Positions 37,325 through 45,598 of a stretch of DNA of 64,000 bases are shown here, piece by piece. Position 1 is the stretch's first letter. Every line of letters begins with the position of its first letter. The stretch is taken from assembly GCA_036500145.1 (NCBI GenBank), contig DASYCO010000045.1, positions 44,247-108,246 on the forward strand, in the 5' to 3' direction. The stretch is from CAMAVH01 sp036500145 (GTDB lineage Bacteria; Pseudomonadota; Alphaproteobacteria; SMXQ01). The notes under the pieces were generated by a model. That model worked only from the letters and a program-made list of their open reading frames with translations, had not been told where the DNA came from and did not search any database. The position numbers were made by a program, and so were the translations under genes.

Positions 37325-37364
37325 ATGACAGGCCTGAGACTCGCTTGAGACGGCTTTGTGACCG
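37325..37364 (-). promoter_or_regulatory. Four-unit Pho-box-like array upstream of phoX
   Basis: Heptamers ATGACAG (37325), GAGACTC (37336), GAGACGG (37347) and GTGACCG (37358) are spaced exactly 11 bases apart. On the minus strand the best unit reads CTGTCAT, the PhoB half-site. The 11-base period is typical of PhoB binding to DNA. The two middle units are weak matches. Confidence 0.55.
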
Positions 37365-37375
37365 TTTCGCGACGC

Positions 37376-38566
37376 CTATTGCGCGGCCAGGGCCCGCGAG
37401 GAAGGCCGTGGCGGATAGGCCAGAACGTCCGGGCTGACCTCGGCGAGCGAGCGGCAGCCGACATAGGCCATGGTCTTCTCGAACTCGCGCTGCATGATCG
37501 TCAGGGCCTTCTCCCCGCCGGCCTTGCCGCCGGTCGCGGTGCCGAAGAGGGTCGGCCGGCCGGCCATCACGGCGTCGGCGCCGAGCGCCAGCGCCTTGAC
37601 GATGTCGCCGCCACGGCGGATGCCGCTGTCGAGCAGGATCGTGGCGCGCTTGTTCACGGCGGCGGCGATCTCCGGCAGCATGTCGATGGTGGGCGCCGCG
37701 GAATCGAGGGCGCGTCCGCCATGGTTGGAGACGATGATGCCATCGGCCCCTTGCGCGATGGCGGCTTCCGCGTCTTCGGGGCGCAGGATGCCCTTGACGA
37801 TCAGCGGCCCTTGCCAGAAATCGCGCAGCTTGCCGATGTCGGCCCAGGTCATGCTGCGATGGCGCATCGGGCTTTTCGTCGCCTTGGTGGTGATGCGGTG
37901 GCGGTACTGTTCGGGATAGTTCTCGTGACGGGGCATGCCGCCGCCCGCGACGTAGCGGCAGAGGACGCCGCCGAACCAGCGCGGGTGGCTCAGCATGTCG
38001 TAGGCTGTGCGCGGCGTCAGCTTGAAGGGCACGGCATAGCCGTTGCGCTTGTTGTATTCGCGGTTGTTGCCCAGCGCGCCGTCGATGGTGACGACGAGCG
38101 CGTGGCAGCCGGCGTCCTTGGCGCGCTTGACCAGGGCGTAGGAGTGCTCTTCCTCCTGCCACATGTAGAGCTGGAACCAGATGTTGCCGTCGGGCGCGCC
38201 GCGCGTGACGTCTTCGATGGCGGTGATCGAATTCGTGGCGAGCGTGAAGGGCACGCCTTGCGCGGCACAGGCTCTCGCCAGCTCGACCTCGCCCTGATAC
38301 CAGACGAGGCCCGTCACGCCGGTCGGCGAGACGGCATAGGGAAAGCTCCAGCGCTTGCCCAGGATCGTCGTGCCCATGTCGAGCTTGCTGAGGTCGACCA
38401 GGAAGCGCGTGCGCAGCTTGATGCGCCTGAAGGCGTCGCGGTTCTCGACGACGGCGACTTCGTCCTCAGCGCCACGGTCGATGTATTCGAACACGCCCTT
38501 CGGCAGGAAGCTTTTGGCCTGCAGCCGCAAGTCTTCGATGTTGTAGCAACGATCGAGCCGTCCCAT
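37376..38566 (-). CDS. FMN-dependent alpha-hydroxy-acid oxidase/dehydrogenase (LldD/mandelate dehydrogenase type)
   Basis: The 396-residue TIM-barrel flavoprotein has N-terminal CYNIEDLRLQAKSFLPKGVFEYIDRGAEDE, the catalytic His in DGIIVSNHGGRALD, and FMN phosphate-binding ILLDSGIRRGGDIVKALALGADAVMAGRP. The family oxidises L-2-hydroxy acids (lactate, glycolate, mandelate) to 2-oxo acids. It contains no obvious membrane segment, unlike some mandelate dehydrogenases. It is the last gene of a same-strand set with an MFS carrier, an aldehyde dehydrogenase and a ThDP enzyme, which suggests catabolism of a 2-hydroxy acid. Confidence 0.85.
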   Translation of the reverse strand: MGRLDRCYNIEDLRLQAKSFLPKGVFEYIDRGAEDEVAVVENRDAFRRIKLRTRFLVDLSKLDMGTTILGKRWSFPYAVSPTGVTGLVWYQGEVELARACAAQGVPFTLATNSITAIEDVTRGAPDGNIWFQLYMWQEEEHSYALVKRAKDAGCHALVVTIDGALGNNREYNKRNGYAVPFKLTPRTAYDMLSHPRWFGGVLCRYVAGGGMPRHENYPEQYRHRITTKATKSPMRHRSMTWADIGKLRDFWQGPLIVKGILRPEDAEAAIAQGADGIIVSNHGGRALDSAAPTIDMLPEIAAAVNKRATILLDSGIRRGGDIVKALALGADAVMAGRPTLFGTATGGKAGGEKALTIMQREFEKTMAYVGCRSLAEVSPDVLAYPPRPSSRALAAQ

Positions 38567-38647
38567 GGTCGCCTCCCCAAATCGGCGTCATTCGCGCCGT
38601 TGGGGAAAGGCTAGCGGGGAGACGCGGCGGGGGCCAGCGAAAAGCCT

Positions 38648-39844
38648 TTAACGGCGGCCTTCGCCGATGCGGAAGACGACGGTCGAGACCGCCAGCAGCG
38701 CCAGGCAGCCGAGCAGGCCGCCCTGGTAGCCGAGGCCCAGGTTGTCGGACAGCACGCCGGTAAGGGCCGGGCCGATGAGGAGCGCCAGGTCCTGCGCCGT
38801 GCGCAGCAGGCCCATGGCCGGGCCGCGCAGGCCCTCGGGCGCCGAGTCGGAGATGTAGGCGACCAGCGTCGGCGTGGCGATGGCGCCGCCTAGCCCGAAC
38901 AGCATGGAACTGACCCAGAGATAGACCGGCGCGTCGCCGAAGGCGAGCAGGGCGCAGGCGACGAGGGTGAGGATGCTGGAGATCACCACGGTCCACATGC
39001 GACCGACGAGGCGGTTGAGCGGCGCGGTGAAGCCGAGCATGCAGAGGTTGGCGACGGAGCCGGCCGTGAGGATCAGGCCGATGTGGGCGAGGTCCATGCT
39101 GAAGCGGTCGGCCGCGATCAGCGGCATGAGGATCCAGTTCGACGCCGAGCGCACGTAGAAGATGCTGAAGTACATCAGGCCGATGTTGGCGCCTTGCCTG
39201 GCGATCAGGCGCAGCTCGCCCTTGGCCGGGCGCAGCTTGACCGCGCCTTCGGCTTCTTCCTTCCAGGGCATGGCGGCGAAGGCGACGATGCCACAGATGG
39301 CCATCAGGCCGTTGGCCCAGAACGGCGCGTCGTAGCCCCACAGGCTGGCCGACAGGCCACCGATCGCCGGGCCCATGCTGGCGCCGATCATGTTGGCCGC
39401 CTGGTACATCGACATGTCCTCGATGCGCCGGCTCGGCGTGCCAAGGTCGGCGACGGCCGCCAGGGCCGAGGTCATGAAAACCGACGATGCGAGACCCTGG
39501 ATGATGACGGCGATGAAGAAGGAGGGCAGGTCGTTGGTGAAGACCACCCAGAGCGAGGAGACGACGAGCACGGCGCAGCCGGCGCTCATCATGCGGCGGC
39601 GGCCGTATTTCTCCGAGGCGTAGCCGGCGGGGATGTTCATCGCCAGGCGCGTGCCGCCGTAGAGCGAGATGATCACGCCGACCATGGCGGCGCTGGCGCC
39701 GAGATGCTGGCCATAGAGCGCCAGCACCGACCAGACCATGCCGTTGCCGGCCTGCTTGAAGAAGACCAGCAGCAGCAGGATGAGCAGGGGCTTCGACGGC
39801 AGGTTCGGAAAGCGGCGGAGAAGCTTCTGGGTGAGCGTGGACAC
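38648..39844 (-). CDS. MFS transporter
   Basis: This 398-residue protein has about twelve hydrophobic segments and the MFS loop motif between segments 2 and 3 (GYASEKYGRRRMM). It fits multidrug or carboxylate transporters of the major facilitator superfamily. It lies 82 bases upstream of the hydroxy-acid oxidase and 128 bases downstream of the aldehyde dehydrogenase, all on the minus strand. It may carry the substrate of that cassette; this is inferred only from position. Confidence 0.82.
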   Translation of the reverse strand: MSTLTQKLLRRFPNLPSKPLLILLLLVFFKQAGNGMVWSVLALYGQHLGASAAMVGVIISLYGGTRLAMNIPAGYASEKYGRRRMMSAGCAVLVVSSLWVVFTNDLPSFFIAVIIQGLASSVFMTSALAAVADLGTPSRRIEDMSMYQAANMIGASMGPAIGGLSASLWGYDAPFWANGLMAICGIVAFAAMPWKEEAEGAVKLRPAKGELRLIARQGANIGLMYFSIFYVRSASNWILMPLIAADRFSMDLAHIGLILTAGSVANLCMLGFTAPLNRLVGRMWTVVISSILTLVACALLAFGDAPVYLWVSSMLFGLGGAIATPTLVAYISDSAPEGLRGPAMGLLRTAQDLALLIGPALTGVLSDNLGLGYQGGLLGCLALLAVSTVVFRIGEGRR

Positions 39845-39971
39845 GACTTGAGCGGCCTTTCGAGGGGACGCCCAAGTGTAACAACGATCTGCCGCGCGGC
39901 TACAGCCAAAATGACGGCGGCGCGCGGGCGGGGCGGCTTTTACTGCCGCTCACCGCCGTTACCGCCGCGAT

Positions 39972-41351
39972 TTACCGACGGCGCAGCACGATCATTTTCT
40001 CCTGCGACATGTCCCGCATGGTGTAGGGAATGCCGCCGGTGCCGTAGCCCGACTGCTTGCGCCCTGCGAAAGGCATCCAGTCGGTGCGGAACGCCGTCAG
40101 TTCGTTGACCATGATCGCCGATCCTTCGAGCCGCTCGGCGGCGCGCAGGGCGACGTCGATGTCCTGCGAGAAGACGCTCGCCTGGAACGACCAGGCGACG
40201 CCGTTGGCGCGCGCGATGGCCTCGTCGAGGTCCTTGTAGGAATAGACGCAGACCGTCGGGCCAAACACTTCGTCCTGCGACAGCTTGCTGTCGGCGGGCG
40301 GATCGAGCACGACGGAGGGGGCGAGGGTCGTCTCCGACAGGCGAGCGCCGCCGATGACCTTGGCGCCGCCGGCCTTCGCCTCGTCGATCCACGACATGAC
40401 GCGCTCCACTTCGCGCGGATGGATCAGCGGGCCGACTTCGGTGTCGGGCTTGGTCGCGTCTCCGACGCGCAGCGCCTGCACGCGCGCCGTCAGGCGGTCG
40501 ACGAAGGCGGCGCGCAGCGATTCATGCACGAAGATGCGCTGGGTCGACACGCAGACCTGGCCGGCGTGGTAGTAGCCGCCTTTAACGATGGGCTCGATGA
40601 TGCGGTCGAGATCGGCGCTGCGGTCGACGATGACCGGCGCGGCGCCGCCATGCTCGAGCGCCGAGCGCGTGCCCGGCGTCAGCTTGTGATGCAGCATCCA
40701 GCCGACCTTGGGCGAGCCGATGAAGCTGAAGAAAGCGACGCGCGGATCGGTCGCCAGCTTCTCGGCGAGCGCTGTGCTCTCCGGGATGAAGGTCTGGGCC
40801 CAGGCCGGGGGCAGGCCGGCCTCGTGGGCGATGGCGACGAACTCCAGGCAGGAGAGCGGCGTCGGGCCGGCCGGCTTGATGATGACGGGGCAGCCGACGG
40901 CGATGGCGGGCGCCACCTGGTGCACGATCAGGTTGAGCGGATGGTTGAAGGCCGAGATGGCCGCCACGATGCCGATGGGCTCCTTCGTGGTGAAGGCCCA
41001 GCGCCCGTCGCTGGCGGCGGACAGGCCCATGGGGATTTCCTTGCCAGCGAAGTTGCGCAGCTCGTCGGCGGCGTTGCGCACGCCGTCGATGGCGCGCGTC
41101 GTCTCGACGATGGCGTCGGCCAGGGGCTTGCCGCCTTCGCGCGCGATCTGCATCGCCAGATGGTCGCGGCGGCTCTCCATCAGCGTCGCCATGCGGCGCA
41201 GGATCTCCATGCGCTGGTGCGGCTTCAGCCAGCCGTCGCGGTCGGCGAAGGCCTTGCTCGCGGCCTGCAGCTTGGCTTCGAGGGCGGCCGCGTCCTCGGT
41301 GGGGATCTCGGTGATCAGCGCCCGGTCAGAGGCTTGGACGACCTGTAGCAT
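39972..41351 (-). CDS. Aldehyde dehydrogenase family protein
   Basis: This 459-residue NAD(P)-dependent enzyme has the catalytic Cys in AGQVCVSTQRIFVHES, the catalytic Glu in ALEHGGAAPVIV and the cofactor-binding IKPAGPTPLSCLEFV and FIGSPKVGWMLH. It resembles lactaldehyde, phenylacetaldehyde or benzaldehyde dehydrogenases; the substrate is unknown. It starts 24 bases after the stop of the ThDP enzyme gene and so is very likely co-transcribed with it. It could oxidise the aldehyde made by that enzyme. Confidence 0.87.
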   Translation of the reverse strand: MLQVVQASDRALITEIPTEDAAALEAKLQAASKAFADRDGWLKPHQRMEILRRMATLMESRRDHLAMQIAREGGKPLADAIVETTRAIDGVRNAADELRNFAGKEIPMGLSAASDGRWAFTTKEPIGIVAAISAFNHPLNLIVHQVAPAIAVGCPVIIKPAGPTPLSCLEFVAIAHEAGLPPAWAQTFIPESTALAEKLATDPRVAFFSFIGSPKVGWMLHHKLTPGTRSALEHGGAAPVIVDRSADLDRIIEPIVKGGYYHAGQVCVSTQRIFVHESLRAAFVDRLTARVQALRVGDATKPDTEVGPLIHPREVERVMSWIDEAKAGGAKVIGGARLSETTLAPSVVLDPPADSKLSQDEVFGPTVCVYSYKDLDEAIARANGVAWSFQASVFSQDIDVALRAAERLEGSAIMVNELTAFRTDWMPFAGRKQSGYGTGGIPYTMRDMSQEKMIVLRRR

Positions 41352-41375
41352 CGACGGTACTCCTTGAATGGCGAA

Positions 41376-43031
41376 CTACTCGATCTCTTCGCCGAGGGAA
41401 TGGCTGCGCAGCTCGTCGACGAGCACGCGCATGTTCTCCGAATAGTCGATCGGCACCTCGACGAGGTGCACGCCGCCGCCCTGGAAGGCGGCCTCTAGGG
41501 TCGGCAGCAGGTCGGCGACCGCGGTGACGCGCGAGCCCTTGGCGCCGTAGCTTTCGGCGTAGCGCACGAAGTCGGGGTTCTTGAAGGTCATGCCGAAGTC
41601 GGCGAACTTGTCGACCGCCTGCTTCCAGCGGATCATGCCGTAGGCGCTGTCGTTGAGGATGACGACGACGAGGTTGAGCCCGAGGCGGACGGCGGTTTCC
41701 ATCTCCTGCGAGTTCATCATGAAGCCGCCGTCGCCGCAGACGGCCATGACGCGGCGCTCGGGATGCAGGATCGCCGCCATCATCGCGGAGGGCAGGCCGG
41801 CGCCCATGGTGGCGAGCGCGTTGTCGAGCAGCAGCGTGTTGGCGACGTGGGTGCGGTAGTTGCGCGCGAACCAGATCTTGTACATGCCGTTGTCGAGGCA
41901 GACGATGCCGTCTTCCGGCATGACGGCGCGCACGTCGCGGATGATGCGCTGCGGCGTGATCGGAAAGCGGTCCTCGTCGGCGCGGTCGTTCAGGCAGGCG
42001 AGGATCTTCTGGCGCAGGTCGAGCAGGACCGGACTCGCCTCGATCTTGCCTTCCAGGCGGTCGGCCAGCCCGGCGACGCTGGCGCCGATGTCGCCGATCA
42101 CCTCGGCGTCGGGGTGGTAGACTTCCTCGACGTTGGCGGAGAGGTAGCCGACGTGGATGACCTTCGGCCCGCCCTTGGCCTTCATGAGGAAGGGCGGCTT
42201 CTCGACCGTGTCGTGGCCGATGCAGAGGATGAGGTCGGCGCTCTCGATGGCCTGGTGCACGTAGTCGCGCTCGGAGAGCGCCGCCGTGCCGACGTAGAGG
42301 TTCGAGCCGCCGGTGACGGCGCCCTTGCCCATCTGCGTGTTGAAGAAGGGCAGGCGCACCCGGCGGATGAAGCTCGACAGCGCCTTGACCAGGCGCGGCC
42401 GGTTGCCGGCGGCGCCGACCATCACCAGCGGCCGCTTCGCGGCGAGGATCATGGCGGCGGCGCGGTCGAGCGCGTCGGCGGAGGCGCAGGGCCGCTCGAC
42501 CGGATGGAGCGGCACGAGGGCCACGTCGTCGACCGTCTCGGCGGCGATGTCTTCAGGCAGTTCGAGATGCACGGGGCCGGGCCGCTCCTCGGCGGCGACG
42601 CGGAAGGCATCGCGCACGGCGGTCGGGATGCTGGCGGCGCTGACGATCTGGCGCGTCATCTTGGTCAGCGGCTTCATGGAGGCGATGACGTCGACGATCT
42701 GGAAGCGCGCCTGCTTGTGGGTCAGAATCGCCTTCTGGCCGGTGATCATGACCATCGGCATGGCGCCGAGGTTGGCGTAGGCGGCGCCGGTGGAGAAGTT
42801 GAGCGCGCCGGGCCCGAGGGTCGAGATGCAGACGCCGGGCTTGCCGGTCAGGCGGCCGTGCGTGGCGGCCATGAAGGCGGCGGCCTGTTCGTGGCGCGTC
42901 AGCACGAGCTCGATCTTCGAGGTGCGCAGCGATTCGACGACGTCGAGGTTCTCCTCGCCGGGCACGCCGAAAATCCGTTCGACCCCTTCGTTCTCCAGCG
43001 CGGCGACGAGGAGGTCAGAGCCTTTGGGCAT
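41376..43031 (-). CDS. Thiamine-diphosphate enzyme of the acetolactate synthase family
   Basis: The 551-residue protein has the three-domain plan of ThDP decarboxylases and synthases. Residues about 1-165 include IFGVPGEENLDVVESL and the catalytic Glu in LTRHEQAAAF. The central domain spans about 185-320. The C-terminal ThDP-binding domain has GDGGFMMNSQEMETAVRLG and NDSAYG. By sequence it is closest to acetolactate synthase large subunits, but no small subunit gene (ilvH) is adjacent. Together with the following aldehyde dehydrogenase and the hydroxy-acid oxidase it could instead be a 2-oxo-acid decarboxylase. The exact reaction is undecided. Confidence 0.8.
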   Translation of the reverse strand: MPKGSDLLVAALENEGVERIFGVPGEENLDVVESLRTSKIELVLTRHEQAAAFMAATHGRLTGKPGVCISTLGPGALNFSTGAAYANLGAMPMVMITGQKAILTHKQARFQIVDVIASMKPLTKMTRQIVSAASIPTAVRDAFRVAAEERPGPVHLELPEDIAAETVDDVALVPLHPVERPCASADALDRAAAMILAAKRPLVMVGAAGNRPRLVKALSSFIRRVRLPFFNTQMGKGAVTGGSNLYVGTAALSERDYVHQAIESADLILCIGHDTVEKPPFLMKAKGGPKVIHVGYLSANVEEVYHPDAEVIGDIGASVAGLADRLEGKIEASPVLLDLRQKILACLNDRADEDRFPITPQRIIRDVRAVMPEDGIVCLDNGMYKIWFARNYRTHVANTLLLDNALATMGAGLPSAMMAAILHPERRVMAVCGDGGFMMNSQEMETAVRLGLNLVVVILNDSAYGMIRWKQAVDKFADFGMTFKNPDFVRYAESYGAKGSRVTAVADLLPTLEAAFQGGGVHLVEVPIDYSENMRVLVDELRSHSLGEEIE

Positions 43032-43166
43032 TGTCGTTCCTTCGAGTGGGCTTATCTGCGTGAACTTACGGACCGGTAACGATGCGGACGCAGGGGACCG
43101 GCACTTTATTTTGGTCTTCGCCGCCGCGCGTTCAACCTACATGACGGCATTGCAGATGCGCGAAAA

Positions 43167-43198
43167 GAAAGGGCGGCGGATCGCTCCGTCGCCCTTTC
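43167..43198 (-). terminator. Intrinsic terminator of pckG
   Basis: A 14-bp stem with one G-T wobble (43167-43180 with 43185-43198) has loop TCGC. On the minus strand it is followed by TTTTC. It lies 28 bases after the pckG stop. Confidence 0.8.
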
Positions 43199-43225
43199 TC
43201 ATAGGTAACCGCGAGCGGAGCGGGG

Positions 43226-45070
43226 TCAGCCGACGGCTTTACGCTTTTCGCCCGACGCGAGACGCTCGACGAGAGCCTCGTATTCCTTCCACAGCTCTTC
43301 CGGCAGACGGTCGCCGAAGATCTTGTAGCCTTCGGGAATGAGCGCGGCCTCTTCCTTCCACACGTCGTTGTCGACGGTGAGCAGGAGGTCGAGCTGTTCG
43401 GCGGTGATGTCGAGGCCGCTGACGTCGAGCGATTCCTTGGTCGGCAGCAGGCCGATCGCGGTTTCCTGGGCGGCGGCGGTGCCGTCGAGGCGCTCGCAGA
43501 TCCACTTGAGCACGCGGCTGTTCTCGCCGAAGCCCGGCCAGACGAACTTGCCGGCCTTGTCCTTGCGGAACCAGTTCACGAAGTAGATGCGCGGCAGCTT
43601 GTCGGTCGTGGTCTTCTTGCCGGTCTTCAGCCAGTGGCGGAAGTAGTCGGCCATGTTGTAGCCGCAGAACGGCAGCATCGCGAACGGGTCGCGGCGCAGC
43701 TCGCCGACCTTGTTCTCGGCCGCGGCGGTGCCTTCGGAGGCGACGTTGGAGGCGAGGAACACGCCGTGCTGCCAGTCGAAGGCCTCGGTGACGAGCGGCA
43801 CCGCGGAGGCGCGGCGGCCGCCGAACAGGATCGCCGAGATCGGCACGCCCTTCGGGTCGTTCCATTCCGGCGCGATGTTCGGCACCTGGCTGGCCGGAAC
43901 GGTGAAGCGCGCGTTCGGATGGGCGGCGGAGGTGCCCTTGTCGGGGCTCCACGGATTGCCCTTCCAGTCGGTCAGGCCGGCCGGCGGCGTCTTGGTCAGG
44001 CCTTCCCACCACACGTCGTTGTCCGGCGTCATCGCCACGTTGGTGTAGACCGTGTTGGCGTAGAGCGCGTCGATGGCGTTCTTGTTGGTCGTGGAGCTGG
44101 TGCCCGGCGCGACGCCGAACAGGCCGAATTCCGGATTGATGGCGTAGAGGCGGCCGTCTTCGCCGTAGCGCATCCAGCAGATGTCGTCGCCGATCATCTC
44201 GGCCTTCCAGCCGGGGATGGTGGGCTGCAGCATGGCGAGGTTGGTCTTGCCGCAGGCGCTCGGGAAGGCGGCGGCGATGTAGCGCGCCTTGCCCTGCGGC
44301 GACGTGAGCTTGAGGATGAGCATGTGCTCGGCGAGCCAGCCCTCGTCGCGCGCCATCACCGAGGCGATGCGCAGCGCGTAGCACTTCTTGCCGAGGAGCG
44401 CGTTGCCGCCGTAGCCCGAGCCGTAGGACCAGATCTCGCGGGTCTCGGGGTAATGGACGATGTACTTGGTCTCGTTGCACGGCCACGGCACGTCCTTGGT
44501 GCCGGGATTGATCGGCGCGCCGAGGGTGTGCACGGCGGGCACGAAGAAGCCGTCGGTGCCGAGCTGGTCGAGAGCGGCCTTGCCCATGCGGGTCATGATG
44601 CGCATCGAGGCGGCGACGTAGGCGCTGTCGGTGAGCTCGACGCCGAGCGCGCTGATCTTCGAGCCGAGCGGGCCCATGCAGAACGGCACGACGTACATGA
44701 CGCGGCCGCGCATGCAGCCGTCGAACAGCGGCGCCAGCGTCTTGCGCATCTCGGCAGGCGCCATCCAGTTGTTGGTCGGGCCGGCGTTTTCCTGCTTCTC
44801 GGAGCAGATGAAGGTGCGGCTTTCGACGCGCGCCACGTCGCGCGGATCGGATACGGCGTAATAGGAGTTCGGCCGCTTGTCGGGGTTGAGCTCGCGCAGC
44901 GTGCCGGTGGCGAGCAGGCGATCCACCAGGAGATTGTATTCGTCGTCCGAACCGTCGCACCAATGCACGCTGTGGGGCTTCGTGATAGCTGCGATCTCGG
45001 CCACCCACTGCACAAGCTTGCTGTGGCTGGTCGGCGCGGGGCTAAGGCCCGGAATGGCGGCGGTCGTCAT
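43226..45070 (-). CDS. pckG: Phosphoenolpyruvate carboxykinase (GTP)
   Basis: The 614-residue GTP-type PEPCK converts oxaloacetate and GTP to PEP, CO2 and GDP, the first step of gluconeogenesis. Blocks include AAFPSACGKTNLAMLQP (P-loop with the hyper-reactive Cys, residues about 268-284), MIGDDICWM, EFGLFGVAPGTSSTTNKNA and PPAGLTDWKGNPW. Length is normal for the family. It stands alone between its own terminator and a 530-base intergenic region with a hairpin in its 5' leader. Most alphaproteobacteria use the unrelated ATP form (PckA), so the GTP form is of some taxonomic value. Confidence 0.95.
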   Translation of the reverse strand: MTTAAIPGLSPAPTSHSKLVQWVAEIAAITKPHSVHWCDGSDDEYNLLVDRLLATGTLRELNPDKRPNSYYAVSDPRDVARVESRTFICSEKQENAGPTNNWMAPAEMRKTLAPLFDGCMRGRVMYVVPFCMGPLGSKISALGVELTDSAYVAASMRIMTRMGKAALDQLGTDGFFVPAVHTLGAPINPGTKDVPWPCNETKYIVHYPETREIWSYGSGYGGNALLGKKCYALRIASVMARDEGWLAEHMLILKLTSPQGKARYIAAAFPSACGKTNLAMLQPTIPGWKAEMIGDDICWMRYGEDGRLYAINPEFGLFGVAPGTSSTTNKNAIDALYANTVYTNVAMTPDNDVWWEGLTKTPPAGLTDWKGNPWSPDKGTSAAHPNARFTVPASQVPNIAPEWNDPKGVPISAILFGGRRASAVPLVTEAFDWQHGVFLASNVASEGTAAAENKVGELRRDPFAMLPFCGYNMADYFRHWLKTGKKTTTDKLPRIYFVNWFRKDKAGKFVWPGFGENSRVLKWICERLDGTAAAQETAIGLLPTKESLDVSGLDITAEQLDLLLTVDNDVWKEEAALIPEGYKIFGDRLPEELWKEYEALVERLASGEKRKAVG

Positions 45071-45101
45071 TGACGCTGGTCTCCTAGACTAAAAGCAATG
45101 G

Positions 45102-45133
45102 CCGGGCGGCGAGTCGTGACTCGCTCCGCCCGG
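45102..45133 (-). promoter_or_regulatory. Hairpin in the pckG 5' leader
   Basis: CCGGGCGG-CGAGT and ACTCG-CT-CCGCCCGG form a 13-bp stem with a 2-base bulge and a 4-base loop. On the minus strand it is followed by a short TTTTAG and then the AGGAG ribosome site of pckG. It could stabilise the leader or act as an attenuator. Confidence 0.45.
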
Positions 45134-45598
45134 TCCGGAGCTATGAAAAGCAGAGGCGGGTGCTTGCGTCAACGGACAGAAGCACAGAGCAGTCATGACC
45201 GAAAATGATGTCCCGAGGGCTCTTGTCGGTCCGATTTGTTTATTGCGGGATGGCGTTCGCGCAAGACCATGACATACGAGGCCTAAACACCAGATTCAAG
45301 AACCATTCGCAAAGGTCATTTCAGTAGCAAAAACCGGGCATTGGCGCGGGTTTTCCACACCCAAATCCGGCGGCTTCGCCGTTCCGCGCGGAGAATCCCT
45401 GCGGGCCTTCGCCGCTTTTCGAACGTGACGGGCAAAAACGGCGAAAAATGGGATGTCGTTTCATCCACAGGCCGAGTGGATTGCTGCAGCGCAACATGAT
45501 TTTACAAGCTACGGCGGAGGTTTCGCAGAACAGCACGGTATGAGTGGGAGGTGCCCACATGCTAAGCGTGGCGCAGAACAAAAAAGATCGCAGCGAGC
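45134..45598. other. Divergent pckG-MFS intergenic region without recognisable gene
   Basis: I see no convincing coding region or RNA gene. It probably holds the pckG and MFS promoters, but neither could be placed with confidence. Two one-mismatch DnaA-box-like 9-mers (45351-45359, 45461-45469) are too few to suggest an origin. Confidence 0.4.

Noticed and set aside
45351..45469. Two DnaA-box-like 9-mers suggesting an origin near pckG
   Set aside because: Only two, each with a mismatch, about 100 bases apart; no AT-rich unwinding region or origin-linked genes.
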